Shown here piece by piece: positions 31,801 to 43,906 of a stretch of 64,000 bases of DNA. Positions within the stretch are counted from its first letter, which is position 1; each line of letters begins with the position of its first letter. Origin of the DNA: Doryteuthis pealeii (taxonomy: Eukaryota > Mollusca > Cephalopoda > Myopsida > Loliginidae); the NCBI GenBank assembly GCA_023376005.1, contig CM042148.1, positions 74,246,894-74,310,893 on the forward strand, in the 5' to 3' direction. The notes beneath the pieces are model-generated. The model was not told the origin of the DNA. It was given only the letters and a program-made list of their open reading frames with translations, and did no database searches. A program made the translations under genes and the position numbers.

Positions 31801-32764
31801 GCTGCACAGCAGTAAAAGATCTAAACAAATAAAGAATGTTCATGACACAAACCATACTACAAATTTCAGTTGTTGAAGTAACAAGCTCTGCAGTGAAATC
31901 TCGACTAAATTTTTTGAGAATGGAGAAATTTCGGAGCAGAAGATAAAATACACTACTTTTGAACCAGATTTCTTTTATTTTCACAAAAAATCGAAAAAGT
32001 TTCAAAAGTTTTGAACCAGAATTATAAAACTACTAAACTATATATTTTTTTCTACTAGTCAAAAGGTATATTTATCACCCAATAGAATTATAATAATGAA
32101 GAAAGGAAAAAAAAAACCCTCAATGGTATTATAAACTGTTAATAACGGATTACTCAAGGGAGGAAAACTTCGTATGAAAATAACGTATTTATTCCCCTTG
32201 CTTGCGATTTTAAACATTTAAATTTTTTTAAATTTTTTTTTTTAAATGGATTATTCTATTTAGCTACAACAATCTTCGACTGTATTTTGGTGCAATAGGG
32301 GAAGGTGCTGTAATTCAATACATTCATTTGGAGAAAGAAAGTTATAAACATGACAGCGAAGGGAAACAACTCGAAAAAAAAAAATCGAGTTATTTCCCCA
32401 TTTAAACTATGTTTGCTCGTTTTGTTTTATGGCATAAATGGATCATTTTTTTAAATTAATTCATTCTTAATGGATTGTCATTTTTTTTTTTATAAACACA
32501 TTTTCTAATTAACCCACAGATGGGACTGACACACTATGCATTCTGTTGATTTTCTTAAGTAAAAAAGAGAGTCAGTTTTGTGTGACCAATATATAGTTGG
32601 GATATAGTGAGTTGTTCCTTTCTGGATTTACTGAAGCCTGATTTCTCTTAGGTTGGGTTTTATTTGAAGAATTAAAAACTGAGACTAATGAGTATTCAAT
32701 ATACATGGAGGTGTTGAATAGTTTCATTGTTATCAGTACAAAATTTGAAAGACTGAGACTGTAC
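31801..32764. other. Unassigned AT-rich intron sequence
   Basis: Family C-like head piece at about 32405-32525 ('ggcataaatggatcattttt', 'aacccacagatgggac'). Otherwise nothing recognised. Confidence 0.5.
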
Positions 32765-32985
32765 CAATGAGAAGGAGGCCGGGTTAACTGTCGGTAGAGC
32801 GTTCGGCTAGAAATCACAAGGTTCCTAGTTCGATACCGGTCCTCGCCAACTCAGCATATGAAGGGGGATGCCAATGGGATCAATGCATTTTTTGCACCCA
32901 CCTCCCATGAGCTTCAGTTCGTGTGTGGTCCCACATTAATAGGCCTGATCTGTACAACGTGGAATACATGGTAAATACACTACAT
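32765..32985. repeat. SINE-A head fused to a LINE-tail fragment
   Basis: 32770-32858 is a plus-strand SINE-A head (A-box-like 'actgtcggtagagcg', B-box-like 'agttcgataccgg'). From about 32865 it continues as a minus-strand LINE-tail fragment ('ttgcacccacctccc...gcttcagttcg'). The intact TTAA at 32936-32939 is the empty site corresponding to the MITE at 25164-25406. Confidence 0.7.
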
Positions 32986-33019
32986 TCTTTTTTTTTTCTT
33001 TCTATTTGTACGTCCCTTT

Positions 33020-33255
33020 TCTTAGCGTTCGGCTAGAAACCACAAAGTTCCTAGTTTGATACAGGTCCTCGCCAACTCAGCGTATGAGTAGCACAGGGAT
33101 CTGTGCGGTAAAGTAAGAAGCTGATGGTAGGTGTGGCGCTCCACCTCAGATTCCAAACAATTTCCTTGGTCTAGCGCTATTGAAAAGGGAATAGACTCCC
33201 TCGCTGACTGGCTGATACTGACTTTAGGCCACCCTGACGACTTTACTTTACTTAC
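33020..33255 (+). repeat. SINE-A, head-truncated
   Basis: Starts inside the tRNA-like head ('gcgttcggctagaaacc') and continues through the full body to 'gactttactttactta'. Confidence 0.75.
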
Positions 33256-33549
33256 CAATGAGAAAGGCATGAACCAATCACTACCAATAGGTCATGTTGA
33301 AGATTATTCCCAGATAGAAGTCCCTTCATCAAATTACGGGCAAACAACAGGCATACCTTGCCGAGTTATTTGGAAATGCCATCAAGCCATAAGTTTTCCT
33401 ATCAAATCTATAGAATAACACTCTTGTTCCTACAAAATACAACATCTATTATCTTACAACACCTTCTGGTTAAAAATAACACCATTCAAATGAGTGATGT
33501 CACCTCGGCTAAATAAGGGAACTTTCCATTTTCATTATTAACAAAGAAA

Positions 33550-33810
33550 GGGAAGAAAAAGAACATGCTACACAGAAAAAATATAAAGAAAGAAAGAGAA
33601 AAAGAGAATAGAAGAAATAGAGAAAAAGGGTGAACACGTAGATACAATAATGCTAATCTGTTTCAATGGAACAGAACGAAGAGAAAAAAAAAAAAATTAA
33701 ATCAAGATTATTATACTTTTTATATATTGAACTTTTTGCAATAGCTCTTAAGTAAATAATTAAAATGATCATACTGCAAGTATATACACAGGTCATGCTA
33801 GCACTATTAA
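33550..33810 (+). repeat. Direct repeat of 40160-40435
   Basis: Shares 'aatctgtttcaat', 'atcaagattattatactttt' with 'atatattgaac' and the 'caggtc.tgcta' end with 40160-40435, in the same order and orientation, with different A-run lengths. A dispersed repeat or a local duplication. Confidence 0.6.
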
Positions 33811-34689
33811 TTTTTAGTACGCTAACAGGTACTACCACTCCATGTCAGAGTGGACCTGGGAGTAATTGCGGTAATTTATGAGGAAGTGCATCCCAGTCTC
33901 CCGCCTAAAAAAACGCTACCCAGTGACTATCAAAATAACAACCCAACTCGTCGTAATTCTTATTTATTTATCGTAATTTTTCGTAATTCTTGTTTAGATA
34001 TGAAGATGGATATATAGTTTTGAATAGACTGAGATAGATACGAACAAATGGAGATAGATATTTTCGACAAGTAAATGTATTTGGGTGGTTCGCTTCTTTT
34101 GTCGTAATTCTTGTTTATTTAAACTAAAAACAAGACATTAAACTTTTAAACAAACATGAATAAAAAAAAAAAAATCTTAGTATTTAAAGTAATATAGATA
34201 AATATGAACAAATTGAGATAGATAGATAGATAAATGGATAGTTTTGAATAGACTGAGCTGGGTCGTTATTCATATAGTCACCGGGCAGCAACTCTTGAGG
34301 CAGGAAACCGGGACACACTTCCTTATAAATTACCATAATTGCAACAAAGGGATTAATTTGACTCTTCAAAATTCTAGAACTGGAACATCAGCACTGGATG
34401 CAGTTTATTGTTATACCAGGATACCCCTTTTGGGGGTGGGTACCCCTCTGTAGGTGAGGGAGTTGAAATATTTTAAATCCCACCAATAGTTACTTGATTC
34501 TAACCATTTTCTGTTAGAAATTAAGTCTTGTTATTAATTAAAATTTATCATAAATATGTATGCATCATACTGTTGGGAATGCACCACTTCTCTTCCCTTG
34601 TTAAGACAACCAGTCTTGGAGAAGGAAAACTGAATTCAACCAGTTGTACAGTGTGTACAAGTCCTGACATGGTGTAGCTGCAGGTTCTG
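33811..34689. other. Intron sequence with family C scraps
   Basis: Family C pieces at 33818-33875 ('acaggtactaccactcc') and about 34365-34455. A GATA-like stretch lies near 34190-34240. No gene. Confidence 0.5.
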
Positions 34690-35480
34690 TATCAAGCAGG
34701 GTTTTGAAGGTAGAGTTGTTCCCCCCCCCCCCCATGAGGATGATGATAATTTATTGTTTTGCTGCTGTAGTACTTTGGAACATCCTACAGCAGCAGTCAG
34801 AACTTACTCATTTGAAGCTACTGTTTTTTTTCCTTTGCAAGGGTCCTTAGCTCCCTCAGTTGCTGGCCATATCTTAAAGCCCATAGCCCTGCATTCTGGA
34901 GACCCGCAACTTGTGCAATAGTGGCCTCTTCCTGCCTAGGGAACTGCTTGACGCTATTACAGAAAATTGCAAGGATATTTATTCAGGTGTTTCTTCAGGC
35001 ATCTGTAACACATGACCAAGTCAGTCAGTCAGTCAACAATTTGTTTGAACAATGTGACTGGCCAAGCAGAACTGAACCAGTGTCAAGACAACTGGTACTT
35101 ATAGGAATTCAGAACAGTCCACTCATGCATTTGGGTGATTCCATTCCCCAAGTCCTGATTGGCTGCTTGGTTTGTATGATCCTCTGAGGCTCCATAAATC
35201 CTGCCACTTTGCAGTGGTCTTTACAGCATACCAGAATCGTATTAGGTTACGACTGCTTGCTGTCTTGTCTATTCAACGGTAATTGGACTTAGTATGATTA
35301 TTCTACAGACTACTATAACTGTACCACCCTTGTTAATAGTGGAATGGTGTTGCACATTTTGTGGGTGAGTAGAGTTGCTCGCCTCATGATGAGGATTTAT
35401 TGTATTCTGACACTGTTGGAGTTTAGACATCCTACAGCAGCATTCAATACTTCTTCATTTATCACTCTGTCCTTTTCTTT
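34690..35480. repeat. Diverged repeat with internal duplication
   Basis: The block near 34725-34830 ('gaggatgatgataatttatt', 'catcctacagcagcagtcag') recurs near 35385-35460 ('atgaggatttattgtattct', 'catcctacagcagcattcaa'). The block at 34860-35020 recurs at 36640-36840 ('tgcaggtgttt', 'gcatc...agcacatcacca'). A poly-C run lies at 34721-34733. No coding identity found. Confidence 0.5.
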
Positions 35481-35820
35481 CCATAGGTTCTCAGCACCAT
35501 CTTAATGGTTTGTGGTGGAACCATTTTATAATGGTTACGGTTATGTCACATTGAAAGCACCAAAGTTAAGCAGTTTGTTCAATACTTAGAATGGAGGACC
35601 ATTCAAGCAACAGCAGATTGGCATCAAATAACTCAAAATGGGTTGATATGCCATAAAACAAACCAAACAACCAACCATTTTTATAATCTAAAATTTAAGC
35701 ATTTACTTGAGATAATTTTTCTATTTACATTGAATTTTTTAGTCTAATTCATATACTCAGTCAGACATTTGTCACATTCATTTTGATAAATAAAAGGTTC
35801 CTCTTGTAACCCGTTAGCTG

Positions 35821-36303
35821 TGTTGGGTTCAAAAGGGGTAATAATGTGAATTATTGTTAGTTGAACAAACAACTCCGACCAAGGGTGTTAAATATAACTG
35901 GACTTTAATACAAGGACAGCATGTGGAGAAGCATTTATAACATGAAATACACAGACATGAGAAAAGATACAAAATGGACATATATAAGTAACACATAAAA
36001 GGGATAAGATACAATAATGAAGTATAAAAGTTATGGAGAGTCCATAAGGCAAAGTCACTTACTACATTGTCTGTGTGGGGGGTGAAAACCCCACACACAA
36101 GAAAGGTGTAGACAAACTGTCTAACCCATTGTGTGTTCATTCAGTCCCGTAGAAGAAAGTTCAAACTTGGCGCTTGCCTGCTTAAATAGTCAGAGCACCC
36201 TAGTGGTCAATACCAGAAACTCAAGGGAAGATAACTCTTCTAGCCAAACAAGGGCAGATAACCCTACGGTTGTATTACAGTTTAGCATTGTAACTGATGG
36301 ACA
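35821..36303 (-). repeat. Solo LTR candidate
   Basis: On the minus strand it begins 'TGTCCATCAG' and ends 'GAACCCAACA', with a TATA-like 'tatttaagcaggc' after about 110 bp and 'gtattaaagtcc' near the end. I saw no target duplication. The 103-codon minus-strand frame it contains looks incidental. Confidence 0.4.
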
Positions 36304-37838
36304 TTGTGAACCACTTCCCCCATGCCGTCTTGGTGTAATGGTTAGCAAGGATGCCCCATACTTGTGATTTTTGGCCAAATCCTACCTGTGGTGTACAGTT
36401 TGGGTAAATAAATTTTGTATGGACTATTTTCCCTGCCTTTTTAAAAATTTATTTATTGGCTCTTTGTGCCTCTTCCTCTGACGCTTTCCTGTTCTTGGGT
36501 TAAATCCAAAGCTGGATTTAGACCTTAGGGGTTCCGGGGAAATTCTGGTTAGAGGGCTCCTCAAATTGCCTCAGCATAGAAATTATATAAAAAGAGAAAT
36601 TTTTAAAAATTGAAGTACATCTAGGAATCCCATTTTGTACCTCTCTTTCTGCTTGCCAGATCTTAGAGCTCCTAGTCCTGCATATTGAAGGTCTACCCAC
36701 AGTTTAGCAAGCAGATTTGTGCAGTGGTGGCCCATTCGTGCTTAGTAATTGTTTGACTATTACAACAAATTCCAGAGATTTATGCAGGTGTTTTTTTTCG
36801 GGCATCCATAGCACATCACCAAACATGGACCATTGTAGTTGATAATGGGATAATATTGCACATCTTGTACAGAGATTTGTTGGAGATTAGGAGATTGTTC
36901 CGCCAATGTTCCCTGATTTTGATTTAATGGGTTTTTCTAGACTAGTTTTCCGATCAACCCAATCAGCTGTACTAATCAACTACATCTAGGAAAGAGAGAT
37001 TTTAATGGCCCGTCAACCACTCCACCGGTATTTTATGCCCAGAAGTTAAGGAATAGCATTCATTGTACATTTACATAATTCTTTCTGTTAACATCATCCA
37101 AACAAAAATATCCAGAGTTGCTTCCCTTGATAATTAAGGAGGGAGTTACCTCCCATTATCGTGCTTTGTGGGAAGTAGACAATACTAGAGAAAGGGTCAG
37201 CCAACACCTGGCCTAAAAGGTATACTTTAACTGGTCCCAGACAAATTTTATGAGATAGTTGTTGGGGGGTGGAGAAGAAAAGGTGCTTTCCCAAATGTAT
37301 GATGCATATATATATATATATATATAATATATATATATACTCATGATAATTTTTTTCAGGAGATAAAAAATAAAATTATCTAAGTTTGAAAAGTTTAGAA
37401 AAAGTGACATCAGAAAAAATTACCTATTTCTATCAGCCTGTTCATGCTGGTGAGGATTTGGTTTGGTTTCTTTGAGTGTTATTATTGCAAAGGCCAAAAC
37501 AGTACTAGTTCTATTTAAACTATAATTGGTCTATTTAATCTATAGTTGTGATAAGACAGGTCTTATTATTATGAGATTCGGTACATGACTAACCAAAACT
37601 ATGTCACTCTACATCACAATACCCTCAGAAATTGTGTACGTTTATCAATGAGCATTTAATTTATAGCCAAAATAATTGATTTAATATATAGAATAAATAT
37701 TATTTATTGATGAGGTCTCTATAAAAATCTGCGCTAGGGTATTAGCACTATGTGAAATGTGAACAGCCATATCCAGGATTTGAACTAGTCTTGCCATGTC
37801 CAATTCCTATGACAATAACAATTACATGAAACCTCAAG
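36304..37838. other. Intron sequence with repeat fragments
   Basis: SINE-B-like head near 36325-36370 ('gtcttggtgtaatggttagc'). Diverged repeat (see 34690-35480) at 36640-36900. Family C-like head around 36990-37050. (TA)n at 37307-37340. Repeat shared with 3280-3350 at 37590-37670. Minus-strand SINE-B fragment at 37740-37830. No gene. Confidence 0.5.
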
Positions 37839-38079
37839 TTAACTCTTAACATCCTGTTGAGAATTCCAGAGCCCCTTTCCTATAAGAATTTATTTTTAAA
37901 AAAAATGGCTAAAACTAATCCTTTTCATTTAAAGTTACCGGAGATATTTTCCTTAAATTAAAGACTTTTAAATATGTTTAATATTACATTTAAAACAAAG
38001 TATTTTTTGGGGTGGATTAGGAAAACAAACGTGACTTCTGGCCAGGCGGACAGAAGCGGTATAGGACATTAAGAGTTAA
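37839..38079. mobile_element. TTAA-flanked MITE, second copy
   Basis: TTAACTCTTAACATCCTG at the left and GGACATTAAGAGTTAA at the right. It is in the opposite orientation to the copies at 25164-25406 and 43126-43906 and matches their interiors in reverse ('gtggattagg', 'gtgacttctggcc'). Its 'cctaatccacccca' (minus strand) is the uninterrupted form of the site where an LTR sits in the 43-kb copy. Confidence 0.85.
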
Positions 38080-38381
38080 CTTGTTACATAATATATGTGC
38101 CACAAACTAGCATGAACGAAACTATTGTAAAACATTTAACTCAACCTAGTATATCTATATTTATTATTATCATTGGTATTAATGAAAGGTATTGTAAACA
38201 AACTTTTAATGTTTATTTTTTGTAAATAAATTAAGAACAGTTCGTTTTAAAAATAATACAAAAAATACTTAATGACAAAAAAGCAGAGCTGGTCAAAAAA
38301 AAAAAAATTAAAAAAAATAAATAAATAAATCAATTGGAAGTCCATGTCTCTCCAGAATACCAGTTGGTTTGATATAACCAA

Positions 38382-38414
<33 letters not shown>

Positions 38415-38430
38415 AGTGTATTTGGCTTAC
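38080..38430. other. Intron, A-rich near the exon
   Basis: AT-rich, with A-runs at 38297-38330 and 38380-38412 on the donor side of the exon at 38431-38599. No gene. Confidence 0.5.
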
Positions 38431-38599
38431 CTCAATTCGCTTCTCAAAGTTCTCTCCCTTGATGACCCTCTTTACAAAAATATGTGGAAGGTGAATATTT
38501 TCAGGTTCAAATGTGCCAACATCAACAATTTCTTCAACTTCTGCAATTGTGATCTTAGCAGCCTTACCCATGGGAGGGTTGAAGTTTTGAGCAGTTTTC
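38431..38599 (-). CDS. OXCT1: OXCT1 exon (one base plus 56 codons)
   Basis: 169-bp exon, acceptor 'tgtttcag', donor 'gtaagc'. It encodes [39 protein letters not shown] and [17 protein letters not shown]. It matches the end of the N-terminal SCOT domain (family: NFN.PM.KAA..TV.EVEEIV..G.F.PE.IH.P.IYV.R.I.GE..EKRIE). It starts by completing an arginine codon. The frame is intact. Confidence 0.97.
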
Positions 38600-38655
38600 C
38601 TGAAACAGACAACATAATCAACATTTACTAAACTTAGTTTAGCTCAATAATATAA

Positions 38656-39425
38656 AAATTATTGGTTAACGAAGGGGGGTAAGCAGAAGAGAAAAGGCGG
38701 ATTATGACATTAAGGAACGAGAGTACAACGAAATGAAAATGCAACAGGTTTAATTACAAATATGCACATAAAATGGTACAACAAGAGAAGAAAAAGTTCT
38801 GGTTTAGTTCGGACAAGCTTCTTGAGGTTTAATAACTTCTTTTAGAAGCTAGCGGCACCTCCTCGTTTAGGTATAAGCCGTAATGTTATTATTTAGGGTT
38901 TGTTTAAAGTATTTTAGGGTTGTTTAGGGTTGCAAAAGTTTATTCAGCTAGCAGCCTATTGACTGCAATGGTATTAAAGTGTGAAGCTTGTCCGTTGTTG
39001 CAAATATTTCGTCGGCTCCCCCAGTTGGTATCCTGGTGATAGAGGTACATTTGCTGTCAGCCATCATGGGTCAAAAAAGACAGCAATTTCTCTTCAGAGC
39101 CGGGTTTGGTAGCATGGTAGAAGTCCGTCGTGGGTTTTCCTATCAGTAAACCTAGTTCGTAGGGAGAGATAGAGCAAAGCTCTTACCTGGAGTAGCAGTC
39201 CTAGGATTCCAACAAGAGGAGAGGGACACGTGAGGGCCGAACCCAGCAGTGACCCTCTGAAAGGTTACAACTAGAAAGAGAGGGAATTACTAATGGTTAT
39301 GGCTATTTATAGAGATCACCACTTGACGGTGATAATGATGGCTGCTGCTGCTGCTATATCGGTGACAGTCCCCTAGGAGCATAAGTCCCGGTGTAGACCA
39401 TAGTTAGGAATATAAAATTTCAATA
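38656..39425 (-). repeat. LTR-like dispersed repeat, copy 2
   Basis: Closely matches 1490-2243. It fills most of the 1044-bp intron between the exons at 39644-39750 and 38431-38599. On the minus strand (gene sense) it carries a 'tctataaatagcc' TATA-like box. Ends uncertain, as for copy 1. Confidence 0.55.
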
Positions 39426-39643
39426 ATAATAAGGCATCGAGTGAGGATCATTTTTTAGAGAATGGGGCAGAACTATTTTTTTTCATAGTATGGAGCAGAA
39501 CTATTTTCACGACTAATATTTTCCTAAAAATTAATAATTTATCCCTTGCCCAGACCAAGTTTCTCCCCAGAGAAGGAAAATATATATATTTTAATATATT
39601 TCAGTCAAGTAAATAAAGATAGGAGAGAGAAAAAAAAGATTAC

Positions 39644-39750
39644 CTAAAAATAAGGTTGCCTGCCTTATCAGCTTTCCAGGCTTTTATGAGAGCATAGTCT
39701 CCTGTAATTGCTTCTTCCATAATGTAGTGAACTCCATTAAAGAGACGATT
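39644..39750 (-). CDS. OXCT1: OXCT1 exon (35 codons plus two bases)
   Basis: 107-bp exon, acceptor 'ctttcag', donor 'gtaatc'. It encodes [35 protein letters not shown] and the first two bases of an arginine codon. It matches the SCOT FNG.H.ILEEAITGDFALVKAWKAD.AGN.IFR segment. The frame is intact. Confidence 0.97.
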
Positions 39751-39900
39751 CTGAAAGAAACAAAAAAAATTTTTTTCAAATGCCAAAATCAGTAATAAAA
39801 TTTGGAATAGCTAAAGTTAAAGTTAACTTTTATGTAAGTTGGTTGTCAACCCTTCTTGAATTATTGTAATTAAGTAGACACCTCCCATCAGAGAACTTCG

Positions 39901-39940
<40 letters not shown>

Positions 39941-39958
39941 ATGGCCAATGACAACAGA

Positions 39959-39991
<33 letters not shown>

Positions 39992-39993
39992 TA

Positions 39994-40571
<578 letters not shown>

Positions 40572-40917
40572 CTATAATCAAAACAAAACAAACAACCTGG
40601 GTCATAAAGTCGAAGGTTCAGTAAGAAAGAATATTTTATTTCTGAGATTGGAAATATTAGAGGGTGATGACTGATAGGGACAAGTGGTGAGAGAGAGTGA
40701 GTCATGGGAATCCATGCTGTCACTATGGAAAAAAAAAAAAAAAAAAAGAGTACTCAATATCAGTGATAGAGCATATGTAGATCTAAGTCTGTTAAGTGTA
40801 GACACAGAGTCAACAGTGCTTGCTGACAGCCAGTTTCTCGCCTATATGATCCTAGTCTGATGAATGCATAGTAGAAAAACTGGCAGTCACAAATTGCTGT
40901 GGACTATTCTAATATAT
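40572..40917. other. Intron sequence, no gene seen
   Basis: One A-run at 40730-40747. Otherwise unassigned. Confidence 0.4.
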
Positions 40918-41211
40918 ATAATGAGAGAGATAGAGATAGATAGAGATAGATAGAGATAGATATAGAGATAGAGATAGAGATAGAGATAGAGATATAGATA
41001 GAGATAGAGAGAGAGATAGATAGATAGAGATAGAGAGAGAGATAGATAGATAGAGATAGAGAGAGATAGATAGATAGAGATAGAGAGAGATAGAGAGAGA
41101 TAGATAGATAGAGATAGAGAGAGATAGATAGATAGAGATAGAGAGAGATAGATAGATAGAGATAGAGAGAGATAGATAGATAGAGATAGAGAGAGATAGA
41201 TAGATAGAGAT

Positions 41212-41244
<33 letters not shown>

Positions 41245-41295
41245 GAGATAGAGATAGAGAGATAGAGATAGAGAGATAGAGATAGAGATAGAGAT

Positions 41296-41338
<43 letters not shown>

Positions 41339-41342
41339 TAGA
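40918..41342 (+). repeat. Long GATA/GA microsatellite
   Basis: About 425 bp of (GATA)/(GAGATA)/(GA) units with a higher-order pattern in the middle ('gatagatagatagaga' units). The long S/L/Y-rich minus-strand frames over it are translations of the repeat. Confidence 0.97.
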
Positions 41343-41765
41343 ATAAATAAAAAGGGCAGTTGTGTGTATGTATGTCCAGATGAAACGAGGAAAATAAAAC
41401 AATTAATGACAAAGTAAATATATGTATGCATTCACTATCACCAGATCTTGCTTTTTGAGCAAAAAATAATGAAGATTTGATTTATATTCATGAAGAAAAA
41501 TAAAATTCAAATACTAACAGCATGGAATTTTTATTTTTGCTTTTAATATTTTAAATAGGAGACATTAATTTTTCTTTTCAGCGTGTATGTGCACTTTTTC
41601 TGACACCCCCCACCAGGGTGGATCAATGCAAGATCTTTTCTTTTACATAGGGATTTTAATCGGGCATCCTGCAAGGATCCAACTCGTGATTCAGTAATAA
41701 TGGATCTGAAAGACTAACTTTTTACCTCCTTCCTCTAGCCAGGCAACGCTGGGTAGCTGCTTCTA

Positions 41766-41859
<94 letters not shown>

Positions 41860-41860
41860 G
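41766..41860. repeat. (TA)n-(CA)n microsatellite
   Basis: About 70 bp of TA followed by CA. The right arm of the foldback ends inside its mirror image (59048-59086), where a single N is placed. Confidence 0.95.
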
Positions 41861-42128
41861 TGTCCCTGACATACAAAAATCTAAAAGGACTTGGTAAAAT
41901 CATATTCATGCATCCCAGTATTTTTCTTTTTTCTCCCCTCACCATTTCAAACTAACTGTAAATAAATTTTGATAGTTTCTTAGAAATGAATTACACAGGA
42001 TAGGTTACAAGTAGTTAGACGACTTTAGTTGGGACCTATAAATTGCTCCGGAGACTTAAAGTAAATATGTGTCCCATGACGCACTAAATCAAAAAGCTAT
42101 CAGCATCACTGTATATATGTGTGTGTGT

Positions 42129-42478
42129 GTTGAAAGGATAAATAAATAAAGGAAAGAAAATGTTAAAAGGATAAAATTGATTTAATATGGAGTTTACTAA
42201 CATGTGTTTCGGCCACGAGTTTGTTCATGTACACATGTATTCTATTTATTATTATTCTAAATATAAAATAATATAATAATAAAAATAAAAAAATAATATA
42301 ATAATAAAAATTATAAAATATTTAAGCATACAAAGAATAACGGCCTTCAGAGTAAAATGTTTGATATATTTTATAAATTTTCTATTTTATTTTATATTTA
42401 AAATAATAAATAGAATACATAAACCAATTTTATCCATTCAACATTCTTTCCTTTATTTATTTATCCTTTCAACATATT
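42129..42478. repeat. Inverted-repeat element, AT-rich
   Basis: Starts 'ttgaaaggataaataaataa', ends with its complement 'ttatttatttatcctttcaa'. Further in, 'ctatttattattattctaaa' is mirrored by 'tttaaaataataaatag'. Likely a MITE of about 350 bp. No coding capacity. Confidence 0.6.
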
Positions 42479-42893
42479 GTCAGATTCATTTCCATTTTCA
42501 ACTTATATTTGGAAAATACATCTACAAGATGTGTTGGGATGCATCGTCAGTAATGTTTCCCTGTGTTCATTACCAGTTTCGGATCTTTCAACATTATACT
42601 GGTTCCCACAGGCGACCCAGTCCAAAATGTTAAATTTCGGGCTTGCATCCCAGCAATATTTTGCTACTTTATTGTGTGGCATCACTTTTTTTAAGTATGG
42701 CATTTTGTGTCAGTGTTGGTTTATAAGAGATTCTTTGACCATGCCGAGGTTGAGTGGTGGCATCCCATTGGCCAGTGCTATTTGCTTTGAGTACTGCCGG
42801 TCAATGGGCATCCTTCTCTCTGCCTCGGCATCTGACATAGTTGTTAAAAAGGCAGAGATGTTTTTTCCTGGTTTTCCGGTTCTGATCAGCTAA
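42477..42893 (+). other. 138-codon open frame, unrecognised
   Basis: The longest open frame here not explained by simple repeats or the Gypsy element. It has no domain or motif I recognise, is not preserved in the mirror copy at about 58.0-58.4 kb, and overlaps the edge of the AT-rich element. Probably not a gene. Confidence 0.2.
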
Positions 42894-43125
42894 AGGGACT
42901 TCTTTACCATATATTATATTAATGCTAAATGGTTCTTCTTTCTCCCTGAAAGGTGACAGCCAGAGGCCAGTCTTTTCCGTCTGGTACTCCTCCAGGCAAC
43001 TTTATGATTATGAGATCAATGGTTAGTGTGAGAACTTTCCCTTAGTTGAATCAAAGAGAATGTGCCGATTCAGGCGTTTTGTGTAAATGGTCATTTGTAA
43101 TGTAAGAGAGGTTTCAGTCCTTATG

Positions 43126-43906
43126 TTAACTCTTAACATCTTATACCACCTGGGCAGAAGTCACATTCATTTTCCTAATCCACTGTAACGAGATAATGAA
43201 GGTCCTGAGTTTTGCGAGCCCTACTATAGAAAAAGGAGGAAGAAGAAATGAGACAAGGTGGAGGCTTTGAAAAAGCGTGGAGTGATGAACGATGATTTTG
43301 ACCGGGGCGTGACCACCACCACCCACCCCACCCGAATGGAGAATTGAATGTCAACCGGAAGTTTCGGGTGCTGACCGGAACCGGAAGTCACGTGGAACGA
43401 TGAAGAAGATCGCCTCTTTTTGCTTTCCAATGTCGTAGGGTACGGACGGGACCTTGGGTCCCTTGTGGGATCACAGTAATCTAGCAGTGTTCTCTCTCTC
43501 TTTGCCTTTCCTCCTCTCTGATACAGCCCATGAGACGAGCCCTGGAAATAAAAGCTAAGCAGCTTGTGATGATATATTTCTCGCGTTGTACTTTTTTATC
43601 GACAAGATGACCTCACGTGCTGAACGCCTTTTTAGTGTCGTGAATTTGGAGGCACATTGACAAGACCTGCTATACAACATATATCGATATTAGAACATTA
43701 CATATATCCGTTTGGTACCGTGAATATATCGCTACCGCCACCTTACACCGCCCCAAATGATAGTCTTTTTTAATGTAATATTAAACATATTTAGAAGTTT
43801 TTATTTTAAGGGAAATATATCAGGTTAACTTTAAATGAACTGGCCATTTTTTTAATAAATCATAGGAATGGGGCTCTGGAATTCTCAACAGGATGTTAAG
43901 AGTTAA
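43126..43906. mobile_element. TTAA-flanked MITE, third copy, interrupted by an LTR
   Basis: TTAACTCTTAACATC at the left and AGGATGTTAAGAGTTAA at the right frame an interior matching 25164-25406, but split at 'cctaatccac' by the LTR 43184-43747. This gives the order of events: MITE first, LTR later. Mirrored at 57025-57785. Confidence 0.85.
43184..43747 (+). repeat. Solo LTR inside a MITE
   Basis: 564 bp, TGTAACGAGA...CCACCTTACA. The four bases before it are CCAC and after it CCGC (one mismatch as a target duplication). 'ggaaataaaagc' is a poly-A signal candidate. It matches 44576-45068 in reverse complement, including 'accggaagt', 'agcaaaaagaggc' and 'cgttgtacttttttatcgac'. Confidence 0.8.

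Noticed and set aside
35829..36140. 103-codon membrane-like minus-strand protein
   Set aside because: Lies entirely within a solo LTR candidate, and its hydrophobic look follows from AT-rich composition.
40887..41431. Three long minus-strand open frames of 167-175 codons
   Set aside because: Pure translation of the GATA/GA microsatellite in three frames.
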